In this document: in pieces, positions 1 through 8,915 of the stretch
How positions within the stretch are numbered: the first letter of the stretch is position 1
How the letters are laid out: every line of letters begins with the position of its first letter
Source: Bacillus sp. EB600
GTDB taxonomy: Bacteria; Bacillota; Bacilli; Bacillales; Cytobacillaceae
Assembly: GCF_024494385.1 (NCBI RefSeq)
Contig: NZ_JAEVLT010000020.1
Location: forward strand, 1-64,000
Length of the DNA: 64,000 nucleotides
Direction of reading: 5' to 3'
The notes under the pieces: model-generated
What the model saw: only the letters and a program-made list of their open reading frames with translations
Database searches by the model: none
Told to the model about the DNA's origin: nothing
Translations under genes and position numbers: made by a program

Positions 1-11
1 TATATTATTAT

Positions 12-85
<74 letters not shown>

Positions 86-88
86 TTT

Positions 89-167
89 GGTTCGGTAGTT
101 CGGCTGGTTAGAATGTCTGCCTGTCACGCAGGAGGTCGCGGGTTCGATTCCCCCATCACCCGCTCCA
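89..167 (+). pseudogene. tRNA-Asp/tRNA-Gly chimera (GTC anticodon)
   Basis: The 5' two thirds read as tRNA-Asp: GGTTCGG acceptor strand, D-arm and a GTC anticodon in a CCTGTCACG context. The 3' end, CACCCGC-T-CCA, is the acceptor strand of tRNA-Gly(TCC) and pairs with GCGGGTG, not with GGTTCGG. The 3' side of the T-stem also carries extra C residues. The acceptor stem therefore cannot form, so the product is unlikely to work. Recombination between tRNA genes or a mis-assembled tRNA cluster could both explain it. Confidence 0.6.
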
Positions 168-169
168 AT

Positions 170-243
<74 letters not shown>

Positions 244-266
244 TCATCATTAAATATTCTAATTCT

Positions 267-338
267 TCCGCAGTAGCTCAGTGGTAGAGCAATCGGCTGT
301 TAACCGATCGGTTAGAGGTTCGAATCCTCTAATGCGCG
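267..338 (+). pseudogene. tRNA-Asn-like (GTT) with non-matching 3' end
   Basis: The first ~60 bases match tRNA-Asn (TCCGCAG acceptor strand, GTT anticodon at 299-301, intact T-arm AGAGG/CCTCT). The last segment, AATGCGCG, does not pair with the 5' acceptor strand. Only a shifted TGCG core resembles the expected CTGCGGA. Like the Asp-type tRNA nearby, the lesion lies in the 3' acceptor region. Confidence 0.5.
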
Positions 339-344
339 TAAATG

Positions 345-1047
345 TTACGGTAAAAAATAAGTGCTACCACCATATTGCCCCCAATAAGCATATCAATCCA
401 AAAAATCTTTCATAAGACCCCTATCCATTTACATAAAAACATCTAATATGTATAAAATTTCCAATTTAATAATAAAGACTTGTCCTTTCACTTGCTATAC
501 AAACGGGCAAAAAACCACTTTTTTCTTCGACGTTTTGTGTGGAAGTGTACTTTTACCAGACTAAACGTCAAGACAGCAAGTGAAAGCGCGGTAGGTGTGA
601 TAGATAGGCCCGTTATCACTACAAGCCTTCAGGATCAATTATACCAAAGGGTGCTCAAGTCAAGCCCATAATAAGTGTATCTATGACTACATGTAATCAA
701 TCATAAAAAGTGCATTCTTCCAACCTTTTTGAGCTGATACATTAGATAAGCGCCCTTTTGCTAATAACACTTAACAATAAAATAGGATATTTATGTTAAA
801 ATATGGAGAGTGTTGTGAAGGAATGTACTTAAGCTAACTGGCAGGATAGGAATTAAGGATTCCATATAATACGTGTCCCAGTCAACAAAGCTATCTCTGA
901 AGGATTCCCGTTATACTTTATATGGGTACCCATCAAAATTCGCTAAAAACAACCGCTAGGATATTTTCCACACCACAAACCCTCATTTTTAGTTAATTCG
1001 AAGGTATGTTTCTTAGGGGTACTTTAAAGAACAAATACTGTAAATGC
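345..1047. other. gene-poor stretch with interleaved inverted repeats
   Basis: I see no convincing gene. Two sets of complementary arms occur in interleaved order: 485-496 (CTTTCACTTGCT) with 575-586, and 502-508 (AACGGGC) with 608-614. That order could form a pseudoknot in RNA, or may be debris of a mobile element. A 63-codon open frame at 480-671 has no ribosome binding site and no recognisable domain. Confidence 0.35.
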
Positions 1048-1087
1048 AAAATGCAGAAAGAAATTTTTCTTTCTGCATTTTATTTTA
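1048..1087. terminator. bidirectional intrinsic terminator
   Basis: A perfect stem AAATGCAGAAAG / CTTTCTGCATTT lies within A/T runs and ends in TATTTT. It could end transcription from either side. No gene lies immediately upstream on the plus strand. Confidence 0.7.
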
Positions 1088-1191
1088 GGAACTTATTAGA
1101 CAGCCCCTTAGTATTTGTAGCATTGTTATGCCGGAAGTTCCTTTTACATTAGTTTTTCTGCTATGGCTTTAGATGTATCAACATATATTTA

Positions 1192-1992
1192 CTAAGATGC
1201 TCTTTCCTTTTCATCCTTAAATTCCACACATTTTGCGGGTGAACCTCCCCGAAAGACGACTAGGAGAATAATAAAGATAAGTAAAACAAGGCTAACCATA
1301 CCTTTGTCTATCCCCAGACCACCGTGGCTATGGGACGCTGCTAACCAATCCGAGAACGAGGCACCTACTGGACGCGTCATGATATAGGCGAACCAGAATG
1401 CAACAATTTCATTGAGACCAAATAATCGGTAACCCAAAGCTGGAATAACGAGCAAGACAGTAAATAATAAACCTGAAGAGAAGTAGCCCAAGTGCATGCT
1501 TGATGCGGTCATATCCCCAGCGGCGGTACCGAGTGCGAATGTTACCAGTACGGTGAGCCAGTAAAAGGTCTCACGGCGACGGGTGAAGATGCTGTGTACG
1601 GAAAGAGTTTTTTCTTTGGAATACCAAGTGATGAGAACGACAGCGAGTGCCACCATAAAGAAGATGGCTGAAACGATGTAGGGAATGCCCAGTCCGACAC
1701 GAACCACATCTGCGGCCATTGTGCCGAATATACTAACCATAACGACAACTAACCAGTAGACCTTTGGTATATATCGGCGTACTTTGAACTGTAATATCAT
1801 TGCGGCTACAAATATGAGAACACTTAGCGGTGCTGAAATAAGCGGATTTAGATTCTCGAATAAATAATCGGATGCCACTTCACCCATTCCAGTAGTCAGC
1901 AGCTTAGTAATCCAAAAGTAGAGTGTAATTTCCGGAACCTTAGCAAACATTTCATTTGCCTGATTCATGGTGGTCGATAATGATTTATTCAT
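1192..1992 (-). CDS. COG4705-family multi-pass membrane protein
   Basis: A 266-residue integral membrane protein with about eight hydrophobic segments. It has an internal duplication: KVPEITLYFWITK near the N-terminus, and later a repeated half with ALGTAAGD and ARPVGAS-type motifs (here TRPVGAS). These are hallmarks of the uncharacterised membrane-anchored family COG4705. The chosen start (ATG at 1992) follows a GAAGG-type ribosome binding site; an ATG six codons upstream is less well placed. A truncated paralogue lies just upstream on the same strand (2443-3085). The substrate is unknown and transport or metal handling would be a guess. Confidence 0.65.
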   Translation of the reverse strand: MNKSLSTTMNQANEMFAKVPEITLYFWITKLLTTGMGEVASDYLFENLNPLISAPLSVLIFVAAMILQFKVRRYIPKVYWLVVVMVSIFGTMAADVVRVGLGIPYIVSAIFFMVALAVVLITWYSKEKTLSVHSIFTRRRETFYWLTVLVTFALGTAAGDMTASSMHLGYFSSGLLFTVLLVIPALGYRLFGLNEIVAFWFAYIMTRPVGASFSDWLAASHSHGGLGIDKGMVSLVLLIFIILLVVFRGGSPAKCVEFKDEKERAS

Positions 1993-2198
1993 ATTTAGAC
2001 CTTCTTCCAATAATCTTTAATGACAAAGGCTTAAAACAGCTGCAGATTCTTCCCTGTTGATTACAGATCATCAGCTGTTTCACCTAGTGTAGTTGCACAA
2101 ATCCTCATAATCTAGTAATTTTTTACTCCTAAAATAAAAATTAAATAGTTTGCATGTAAATTCTAAAAGGGAACCGCTATTTGCGATTCCTAAGATTT

Positions 2199-2438
2199 TT
2201 ATGTATTTGCTCCGTTTAGGACACTAAGTGAATTTTTAAGTGAAGATTTGCACTTGCTGACATTAGGGTTTGATGAACGAACTGCTGCTAATACAACGTC
2301 AATCGTTCCATCAATTTTCGTCCATGTAGTGCCATCCATTTTCCTAAGTTTAGATTCCGATGTGTCCCATTGATGTTCCAAATTGTCCGCACCTTTTTTC
2401 GCAGAAGTGAAGTTATTGGAATTTACATCGTATAGCAT
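2199..2438 (-). CDS. 79-residue conserved-looking protein or gene fragment
   Basis: The frame opens with ATG eight bases after an AGGAG element, directly behind the truncated COG4705 paralogue. The protein is hydrophilic, with DNLEHQWD, DGTTWTKIDGTID and AAVRSSNPN segments. These resemble the C-terminal helical part of small secreted/lipoprotein families, but I cannot name one. It lacks a signal peptide, which suggests the C-terminal part of a larger gene joined here by deletion. It could be a real short gene because its ribosome binding site is good. Confidence 0.4.
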   Translation of the reverse strand: MLYDVNSNNFTSAKKGADNLEHQWDTSESKLRKMDGTTWTKIDGTIDVVLAAVRSSNPNVSKCKSSLKNSLSVLNGANT

Positions 2439-2442
2439 TTTA

Positions 2443-3085
2443 TTAATCTCCTAATGATGCTCCGAGTGGACGAGTTAAAATATACGCAATCCAAAACGCT
2501 AATACTCCATCTAATTTCATTTTCCATGCCAAGAATATACAAGCGATGATAATAATCACTGTTATTCCTGTTTTAAGATAGCCAAAACCGAGTTGTTCGG
2601 AATATAAATCGCCGACTGCCGTTCCAAGTGCAAAGGTAAAAAGAATAGTAAGCCAATAGAAAACTTCTCTTTTTATTGTAAAAATCGAGTGGGACCGAGA
2701 GTGTTTTTTCACTAAGATACCAAAAGAGAAATGTCAATCCTAACAGCACGGAGAAAACTGCTGTACTAAGTTCTAAAGGAACCCCCATGCCATCTGTAAA
2801 GTTATCGGTTATCAATGTACCAAATACGCTTATAAGAACAACCATTACCCAATAAATGCCTGGAACATATTTAGATGCTTTGAATTGAAAAAACAATACA
2901 ATGCAAAACGCTGCTCCCATAATGGTGGTCGTGTTAGTTAACCCAAATCCAAGGTTGAAATTCAGGAAATCGGCAAACGTTTCACCGACAGTTGCACATA
3001 AAACCTTGATTATCCAGAAGAAAATAGTAACTTCTGGTACCTTGTTAAGTAAAATTTTTAATTTATTTTGGTTCTCTACATACAT
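2443..3085 (-). pseudogene. COG4705 membrane protein paralogue, frameshifted and truncated
   Basis: The N-terminal 150 or so residues (KVPEVTIFFWIIK, then VMVVLISVFGTLITDN) match the paralogue at 1192-1992. The frame then slips near 2700 after SEKTLSVP. The rest (HSIFTIKREVFYWLTILFT...TRPLGAS) continues in another frame from about 2712 to 2443. The C-terminal ~45 residues present in the intact copy are missing: the frame stops after GASLGD at 2443. One frameshift plus a 3' deletion marks it as a decayed tandem duplicate. Confidence 0.7.
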
Positions 3086-3317
3086 AATTTCCTTTCTTTA
3101 CAGTAGTTTCCCACAACTTAATTTGGCATAAATGTCAAAACAATTATAATGTTATGTTCTTAATTATTTATTTTAAACCTATTAATAATTTCTTAAATTT
3201 TTATTAAGATCTATGAACCTTATTGGAATTAATAGTTATTCGAGTTCCAGTGAAGTCTTTTAATAGTGGTGGAAAAAAACAAACTAATCACTGATGTTTT
3301 TATCAGGGGGTAAAAAT

Positions 3318-3662
3318 GTGAATGAAATTAAACTAACAATGTTAGAAAAAATAAATCTAATTCTTAAAATAGTCATTGGATCAGCCATTTCTTGGGAATT
3401 AGCTATTTTATTCGGGTCAACATACCCTTATCTAGGACCAATCGCACTAATTCTATGTATAAAGGCGACGCTCATCAAAGAAAGCATGGGAACAAAATTT
3501 TTTCTTATTAGAATCCCACTTCGTAATTGGAATGAGGGAAAAGCAATGATAGAAGTTATATTGAATGAAACGCGTTCAAATGAAAAATTTTACTTTCCAG
3601 CTATCTGGAATGCACAGCATTTTATTTCTACTCTTAAACAGTACCCCCGACCGATCACATAA
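3318..3662 (+). CDS. short membrane protein, aromatic acid exporter/FUSC-like N-terminus
   Basis: About 114 residues from a GTG start seven bases after AGGGGG. The upstream in-frame ATG at 3294 has no ribosome binding site. The N-terminal half has two hydrophobic helices with GSAISWELA and STYPYLGPIALIL, resembling the first helices of aromatic acid exporter (ArAE/FUSC) proteins. Those proteins are several times longer. The remainder (IRIPLRNWNEG onwards) does not match that family. It is probably a truncated or fused remnant, though a genuine small membrane protein is possible. Confidence 0.4.
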   Translation: MNEIKLTMLEKINLILKIVIGSAISWELAILFGSTYPYLGPIALILCIKATLIKESMGTKFFLIRIPLRNWNEGKAMIEVILNETRSNEKFYFPAIWNAQHFISTLKQYPRPIT

Positions 3663-3841
3663 TCTTAAATATCGTCTGAGTAAAAACAGAAAAGGTCAGA
3701 ATCACAATTTAAAAATCATCTTTGAAGAATTGAATGAGTAATAATTCAATTCTATAAACCATTAACAAAGTGGATGTTTCCAATTCGGAAGGAGAACAAA
3801 GGGAAATGCCCCCTTTATGTCGCATTTGACCCACATTGTGT

Positions 3842-3872
3842 ATTAAAAAAAGTACCTCTTTTAAGAGGTACT
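3842..3872 (-). terminator. terminator of the DUF3231 gene
   Basis: Read on the minus strand, AGTACCTC / GAGGTACT forms an eight-pair stem followed by seven T residues, 8 bases past the stop codon of the gene at 3880-4392. Confidence 0.8.
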
Positions 3873-3879
3873 AGGTTTA

Positions 3880-4392
3880 TTAACAATTTTCAGCTTTATT
3901 AATGTGTAGAGGTGGAGGAATTAGCCATCCCTTTTCCTTGTTTAACCTTAACATTTTTAAACCAAATTGTGCCTTTGCCAAATGGAACTGTCCGTACATC
4001 ATAGCGATATCTTCTCGGATGCATTGACCCATTAATTGGCTGCAGGCTACTAATCCAGCAGCAACGTCCTTGGAAACAGATGCGCTAATTTCTGGATCAG
4101 TAAATCTTGCTCCGACAGGTATGTCCTCTATCTTTGCGTATGGACGATCTGGTGGGGTTGGTGGCAAGCCAATACCATTTGTTTTAAGCAATTCAAGAAG
4201 TTGTTGATTTTCATTTTTCAAACCATCAATGGCTTCTTCAATTAGTTTTTTTAAGTTTTGATCACCAGTGTGATTAAGAAAGGACTGATAACCGGCAATT
4301 AAACCCTTGTTTGTAAAAAGGTGAGTCCAAGTTCCAAAAACCTCACCATAATGCATAGGTTCATTCTGAGGATTACCACTTAATATTCCCAT
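3880..4392 (-). CDS. DUF3231 family protein
   Basis: A 170-residue soluble helical protein beginning MGILSGNP, the usual start of DUF3231 proteins of bacilli. Conserved blocks are visible: MHYGEVFGTW, GLIAGYQ, NGIGLPPTPPDRP, IPVGARFTDPEI, MGQCIREDIAMM and LRLNKEKGWLIPPPL. The family has a ferritin-like/DUF3231 helical fold and is linked to spore-forming bacilli, but its biochemical role is not established. I chose the ATG at 4392 because it follows AAGGAGTG at proper spacing. An in-frame ATG at 4425 also has a GGAG and would add 11 residues. Confidence 0.8.
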   Translation of the reverse strand: MGILSGNPQNEPMHYGEVFGTWTHLFTNKGLIAGYQSFLNHTGDQNLKKLIEEAIDGLKNENQQLLELLKTNGIGLPPTPPDRPYAKIEDIPVGARFTDPEISASVSKDVAAGLVACSQLMGQCIREDIAMMYGQFHLAKAQFGLKMLRLNKEKGWLIPPPLHINKAENC

Positions 4393-4703
4393 GACTACAC
4401 TCCTTATCGTTTTTTGTACATTCATAATTTACTCCTTTGAAGGAAACTAGAACACAGGAAATATTATTGATTAACACATTAAAGATTATTCTTTATTTGC
4501 AAAAATGGCTACGTTTGAATATCTCATAAAAGATTTTTTGATGAGAAAAAGAGCAGAAGATCAGGAAATAACTATTAACACAATTCTAATAAATGTTGGA
4601 AGCAAAGAAACTCTCCCTTTTTAATTCATTAATAATATGCAGTAAAATTATTCTCAAGAAATATTTATTGCGTATTTCAAAAATTGTTGACTCAAAATGG
4701 ATC

Positions 4704-4731
4704 AGAAAGAAGAAGCGTCGTCTGACGCTTC
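4704..4731 (-). terminator. terminator of the YjcZ-type gene
   Basis: GAAGCGTC / GACGCTTC (4712-4731) with a four-base loop. On the minus strand it is followed by TTCTTTCT. It lies about 70 bases past the stop codon of the small spore gene at 4800-4904. The rest of 4393-4799 shows nothing else I can support. Confidence 0.55.
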
Positions 4732-4799
4732 AATAAGAAGAGAGGTTGGTTTGGGGTCATTGGGTTTGTTTTGGATAGGTTTCTACACTCTAAAAAAGA

Positions 4800-4904
4800 T
4801 TAGTATCCACCGCTCATAAAACTTGTACCAACAATAATTAATAGGATGAAGAGAACAACAATCAAAGCAAAACTGCTGCCCATTCCACTACCGCCATAAC
4901 TCAT
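4800..4904 (-). CDS. YjcZ family sporulation protein
   Basis: A 34-residue micro-protein: a Gly/Ser-rich head (MSYGGSGMGS), one hydrophobic helix (FALIVVLFILLIIVG) and a short SGGY tail. This is the layout of the YjcZ/YrkJ-type sporulation proteins, which are expressed in the mother cell and sit in membranes or coat. The ATG follows AAGGGGGTG at seven bases. It is a monocistronic gene with its own likely terminator downstream. Confidence 0.85.
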   Translation of the reverse strand: MSYGGSGMGSSFALIVVLFILLIIVGTSFMSGGY

Positions 4905-4979
4905 ATATAACACCCCCTTTTTAATGGGATAGTACATTTTATGTAAAGCTTGTCCTCTTCGAAACGGACAAGCATGGAG

Positions 4980-5190
4980 TTATATCGAAAAAATAATTTG
5001 TTTACTAAATATTTTGTCAGATTGTTTATTCATAAACCATTGCATTAAATAAAGTGTTCTGGGAATAGTAAAGCCAATAATGGGACGAGAGATAACCTTA
5101 AAATCGCTCATTTTAAGGTTAAGAGCTTCAGATATCCGTAATCCTGCATAAGTAAGAATGGTTACACTTTGATTGATTAAACCAGTTCAA
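4980..5190 (-). pseudogene. tyrosine recombinase (integrase) remnant
   Basis: On the minus strand an open stretch of about 67 codons contains TYAGLRISEALNLKMSDFK, the box-I arginine motif (GLR.SEAL.L) of phage-type tyrosine recombinases. A stop codon interrupts it just upstream, no start is present, and the part carrying the HxxR and catalytic Tyr is missing. It is a relic of an integrated element, in keeping with the gene-poor surroundings. Confidence 0.65.
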
Positions 5191-5481
5191 AAATCCAGAA
5201 GCCGGATTGAATATATCCTTTGATTGTATTCACTCTTTCCTTTCTTTTGGCCTCTTTGCCACTTCCTATAAACTTTGTAGAATTCTATTTTAGTAATTTT
5301 CATATAAACTATGTTGAAAAAACTGAAATGATTGAAGAAAAGTAACAGAAATAAAAGGAAACTGATCTAAAAAGTTTATTTATCGTTCATATTTCATTCA
5401 AATATTGTTCTTATTTTATCAATATTCCTTTCGTAACTTTAGACTATTGGTAAACAAATAAAGGGGTGGGGAAGAGATTCG

Positions 5482-7500
5482 ATGAGTCAAGTAAAATCCA
5501 AATTCAAGTGGCATTATCTAGGGCTGGCAGCAATTCTATTGTTATCCATCATTCTTAATTTTTATAAGTTAGGACAAGAGGGGTATGGAAATACTTATTA
5601 TTCTGCTGCAGTAAAAAGCATGCTGGATAATTGGCACAACTTTTTCTTTAATTCATTTGATCCTAAAGGGTTTATAACAATTGATAAACCGCCAGTTGGT
5701 TTTTGGTTTCAAACATTAAGTGCGTATATCTTCGGGTTTAAAGGATGGAGCTTATTTCTGCCCCAAGCTTTGGCCGGTGTGTTAGCTGTCGCTTTACTGT
5801 ACCATCTTGTGGGCCGTGTGTTTGGACGTGGAGCCGGGCTGATAGCAGCACTATTTTTAGCACTGACCCCTATTGTTGTGGCGGCAGACCGGACGAATGA
5901 AGTTGATAGTATGCTCATGTTCGTTACACTGATTGCTACTTGGGCTATTAGTAAAGCAGTAGAGCAAAGTCATATAAAATGGTTGGTGCTTGCATTCTTT
6001 CTAGTAGGAGTCGGATTTAACATTAAGATGATGGAGGCATTCCTCGTACTGCCAGCTTTTTATCTTTTTTATTTTATTTCTCCAAAATTAACTTGGACTA
6101 AAAAGCTGGTTCACTTATTGGTAGCGACAATTGTTCTTGCGGTTGTTTCCTTATCTTGGTCGGTTATCGTTGATTCTATTCCATCAGACCAGCGCCCATA
6201 TGTTGGAAGTACACAAGACAATTCTATGGTGACGTTGGCGATTGGGTATAACGGTATCAACCGGCTCGTTGGTCAGCAGCGAGGTCAACAAGGAAATTTC
6301 CACATGGGGTCACAACAAGGTCAGCAGACAAATGGCTTGAACGACACAAGTCGAGCTCGCCGAAATGCAGGTTTTAATGGTCAATTATCGATAGGACAAC
6401 ATATGACCATCCGGAATGCTAAGTTCATAAGAGATATGTCACGAAATGCAGGGAACCATTTTTCAGGATATGGACAATCGGGAAATACGGGCCTACTCAG
6501 ACTGTTTACAACGCCGGAATTGGATGGACAGCTCAGCTGGCTATTGCCGGGCGTCTTCATTAGTATAGTGGCACTACTGTGGGGTATGCGTTTTCGAGTT
6601 CCTCTCGATCGCAAGCACCAAACGGCCATTCTTTGGACAGTGTGGGTTTTGACTATGTTCATCTTCTTCAGTATTGCAAAAAGGTTCAGCAGTTATTACA
6701 TGGTCATGTTGGCTCCGGGTATTGCTGCCTTGGCCGGTGCTGGTTTTAAACAGATGTGGAATCAATGGCGTGCAAAAGAAAAAAAAGAAACATGGTTTTT
6801 ACCTTTTGCATTGGTATGCACCGTGATATTTGAAATTTCAATAGTATGGAAATATCCTACATTAAGGGCCCCGCTTTCCATTGCAATCGGAGTTCTTGCA
6901 TTACTTGCATTGATTTGTTTACTTTTTGTCCAAAAATTAAATGCTCCAGGAAAGAAAGGTATATCTATTATTGCCATAATGGCTGGGGTGCTGGCTTTAG
7001 TAGTAGCTCCAACAGCATGGGCCATAACGCCAATCGAATATGGAGGTTCGGTAACCAAGCCGTTTGCGGGTCCGGAGCTGAAAACCCAGCATGGACGCGA
7101 TGGGATGATGGCATCTAATCCTAAACTTGAAAACTTTTTAAAGTCGAATTATCGAGAGGGCTCCTACTTGGTGGCTACCTTAAACGCCACGACGGCTGCG
7201 CCTATCATTCTTGATACTGGTCTGCCTGTTATGGCATTGGGAGGATTTATGGGCAATGATCCTGCACTTACGGTTGAGAAGCTGCAAAAGCTGGTCAATG
7301 ACGGTCAAATCCACTATTTCCTTCTTCAAGAAAGGGCTTTTGGTAATCAACAATCAGCAGTCATCAACTGGATTAAGACCAACTGTCTAGTCGTACCCGC
7401 TGACAAGTGGCAGGACTCACAATCTAAATCAAGCCAAGACCCGAGTTTGATGGGATTTAGGAATTCCTCAATGATGCTTTATGAATATGTGAAAAAATAA
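5482..7500 (+). CDS. ykcB: GT39/ArnT-like polyprenol-phosphate glycosyltransferase (YkcB-like)
   Basis: A 672-residue membrane protein. The first luminal loop carries the acidic motif around GYGNTYYSAAVKSM and DPKGFITIDKPPVGFW, as in PMT/ArnT-type GT-C enzymes. About 12 transmembrane helices follow. A Gln/Gly/Asn-rich low-complexity loop at residues ~265-300 and a soluble C-terminal domain are also present. Such enzymes transfer a sugar from an undecaprenyl-phosphate donor on the outer face of the membrane. The neighbour is a GT2 transferase that would make that donor, the same order as B. subtilis ykcB-ykcC. The start follows GGGGTGGGG. The acceptor is unknown. Confidence 0.8.
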   Translation: MSQVKSKFKWHYLGLAAILLLSIILNFYKLGQEGYGNTYYSAAVKSMLDNWHNFFFNSFDPKGFITIDKPPVGFWFQTLSAYIFGFKGWSLFLPQALAGVLAVALLYHLVGRVFGRGAGLIAALFLALTPIVVAADRTNEVDSMLMFVTLIATWAISKAVEQSHIKWLVLAFFLVGVGFNIKMMEAFLVLPAFYLFYFISPKLTWTKKLVHLLVATIVLAVVSLSWSVIVDSIPSDQRPYVGSTQDNSMVTLAIGYNGINRLVGQQRGQQGNFHMGSQQGQQTNGLNDTSRARRNAGFNGQLSIGQHMTIRNAKFIRDMSRNAGNHFSGYGQSGNTGLLRLFTTPELDGQLSWLLPGVFISIVALLWGMRFRVPLDRKHQTAILWTVWVLTMFIFFSIAKRFSSYYMVMLAPGIAALAGAGFKQMWNQWRAKEKKETWFLPFALVCTVIFEISIVWKYPTLRAPLSIAIGVLALLALICLLFVQKLNAPGKKGISIIAIMAGVLALVVAPTAWAITPIEYGGSVTKPFAGPELKTQHGRDGMMASNPKLENFLKSNYREGSYLVATLNATTAAPIILDTGLPVMALGGFMGNDPALTVEKLQKLVNDGQIHYFLLQERAFGNQQSAVINWIKTNCLVVPADKWQDSQSKSSQDPSLMGFRNSSMMLYEYVKK

Positions 7501-7728
7501 TACGTCCTTTAAGTCTTGAAATAAAGATACCATGGTTGTGAATGTGCCCGATTAGAAAATTATTTTGTTTTTTTAGAGAAAAAAAGTTTCCGCAGAAACT
7601 TATGGGAAACTGAAAAAAGTGAGGAAGGAAAAGAAAAAATGTAAAGGGTAATAAAACCAGAAAAAGCCTTTCGGTTTTCCCTTGTTTTGTGTAATGCGAA
7701 GACAATATTAAGAAGGAGGAACATAAGG

Positions 7729-8704
7729 ATGGATACTCATGTACGCTATTCTATAGTGGTTCCCGTATATAATGAAGAAGCTGTCATTCGCGAAACGTAT
7801 CGACGATTAAAAACAGTTATGGATTCTGTGGGAGAACGTTATGAACTCCTATTTATAAATGACGGCAGCCGTGATGAAACAGCGAATATTTTAAAAATGT
7901 ATAGCGACAAAGATCAATCAGTAAAACTGATTGATTTTTCGCGAAACTTTGGTCACCAGATTGCGATTACGGCAGGAATGGATTATGCAGCGGGAGAGGC
8001 GGTTGTCGTTATCGATGCAGATTTGCAGGATCCTCCGGAATTGATTATAGAGATGATTAACAAATGGAAGGAAGGATACGATGTCGTATACGCAAAACGA
8101 ATCGAACGGAAAGGGGAAACAGTTTTCAAAAAAGCCACAGCCACTATTTTCTATCGAATATTGCACTCTTTTTCAGACTTTTCGATATTCCGGTTGATAC
8201 CGGAGATTTCGCTTGATTGATCGTAAGGTGTGCGATGAGATGAAAAAAATTCATGAAAAAAATCGGTTTGTGCGGGGATTGGTCAGTTGGGTCGGGTACC
8301 GACAAACGGCGATCGAGTATGTGCGCGACGAACGTTTAGCTGGAGAGACAAAATATCCGTTAAAAAAGATGTTAAAGCTATCGATAGATGGGATGACATC
8401 ATTCTCTTATAAGCCATTAAAACTTTCAAGCTATGCCGGAGGACTTTTCTCAATTGTTGGTTTTCTTTATATGTTTTTCGTGCTGTATTTAAAGCTTTTT
8501 ACTCATAGGACAGTTACAGGCGGGGCATCTATTATCATTATACAACTTCTCTTCAGTGGGGTTGTTCTCTTGATGTTAGGAATTATCGGGGAGTATATTG
8601 GACGCATTTATGACGAAACAAAAGACCGGCCTCTTTATATTGTTCGAGAATGCCACGGAATGGGGATGGAACCAAAGAAGGGCATCCAGCAATATATTAA
8701 TTAA
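7729..8704 (+). pseudogene. ykcC: ykcC-like GT2 glycosyltransferase with two frameshifts
   Basis: It starts with ATG after AGAAGGAGG and encodes a DPM1-like polyprenyl-phosphate glycosyltransferase. The GT2 domain has SIVVPVYNEE, the DGSRDET and DADLQDPPE motifs. Two C-terminal transmembrane helices follow, with GIIGEYIGRIYDETKDRPLY. The frame is broken between about 8169 and 8211. Adding one T to the T5 run at 8169-8173 and one C at 8210/8211 restores the expected reading (RLFDIPVDTGDFRLIDRKV) and joins both halves into about 325 residues. Two single-base losses 40 bases apart, one in a homopolymer, could be sequencing errors or true decay. Confidence 0.75.
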
Positions 8705-8833
8705 AGGTGGTCATGAAAAAGTCTAGCACTTTCATACTATTAGAAGCATCTTAGTGATTTCATGGATTATACAAAACAATTTCTAAATTTTCATAAACAG
8801 GTTGTATGACATATAAAGTGAGAGTTTATGTCT

Positions 8834-8884
8834 AAAAAAAGATAGATAAAACAGATTATATCAGCATTATCTATCTTTTTTTCT
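8834..8884. terminator. bidirectional terminator between ykcC and ampS
   Basis: AAAAAAAGATAGATAA and TTATCTATCTTTTTTT form a long stem with flanking A and T runs, so it can serve the convergent genes on both sides. Confidence 0.8.
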
Positions 8885-8915
8885 TATAAATATGGTTCAT
8901 TCACTTTTGAGTTTT

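Noticed and set aside
480-671. 63-residue ORF
   Set aside because: No ribosome binding site; it spans inverted repeats and has no domain.
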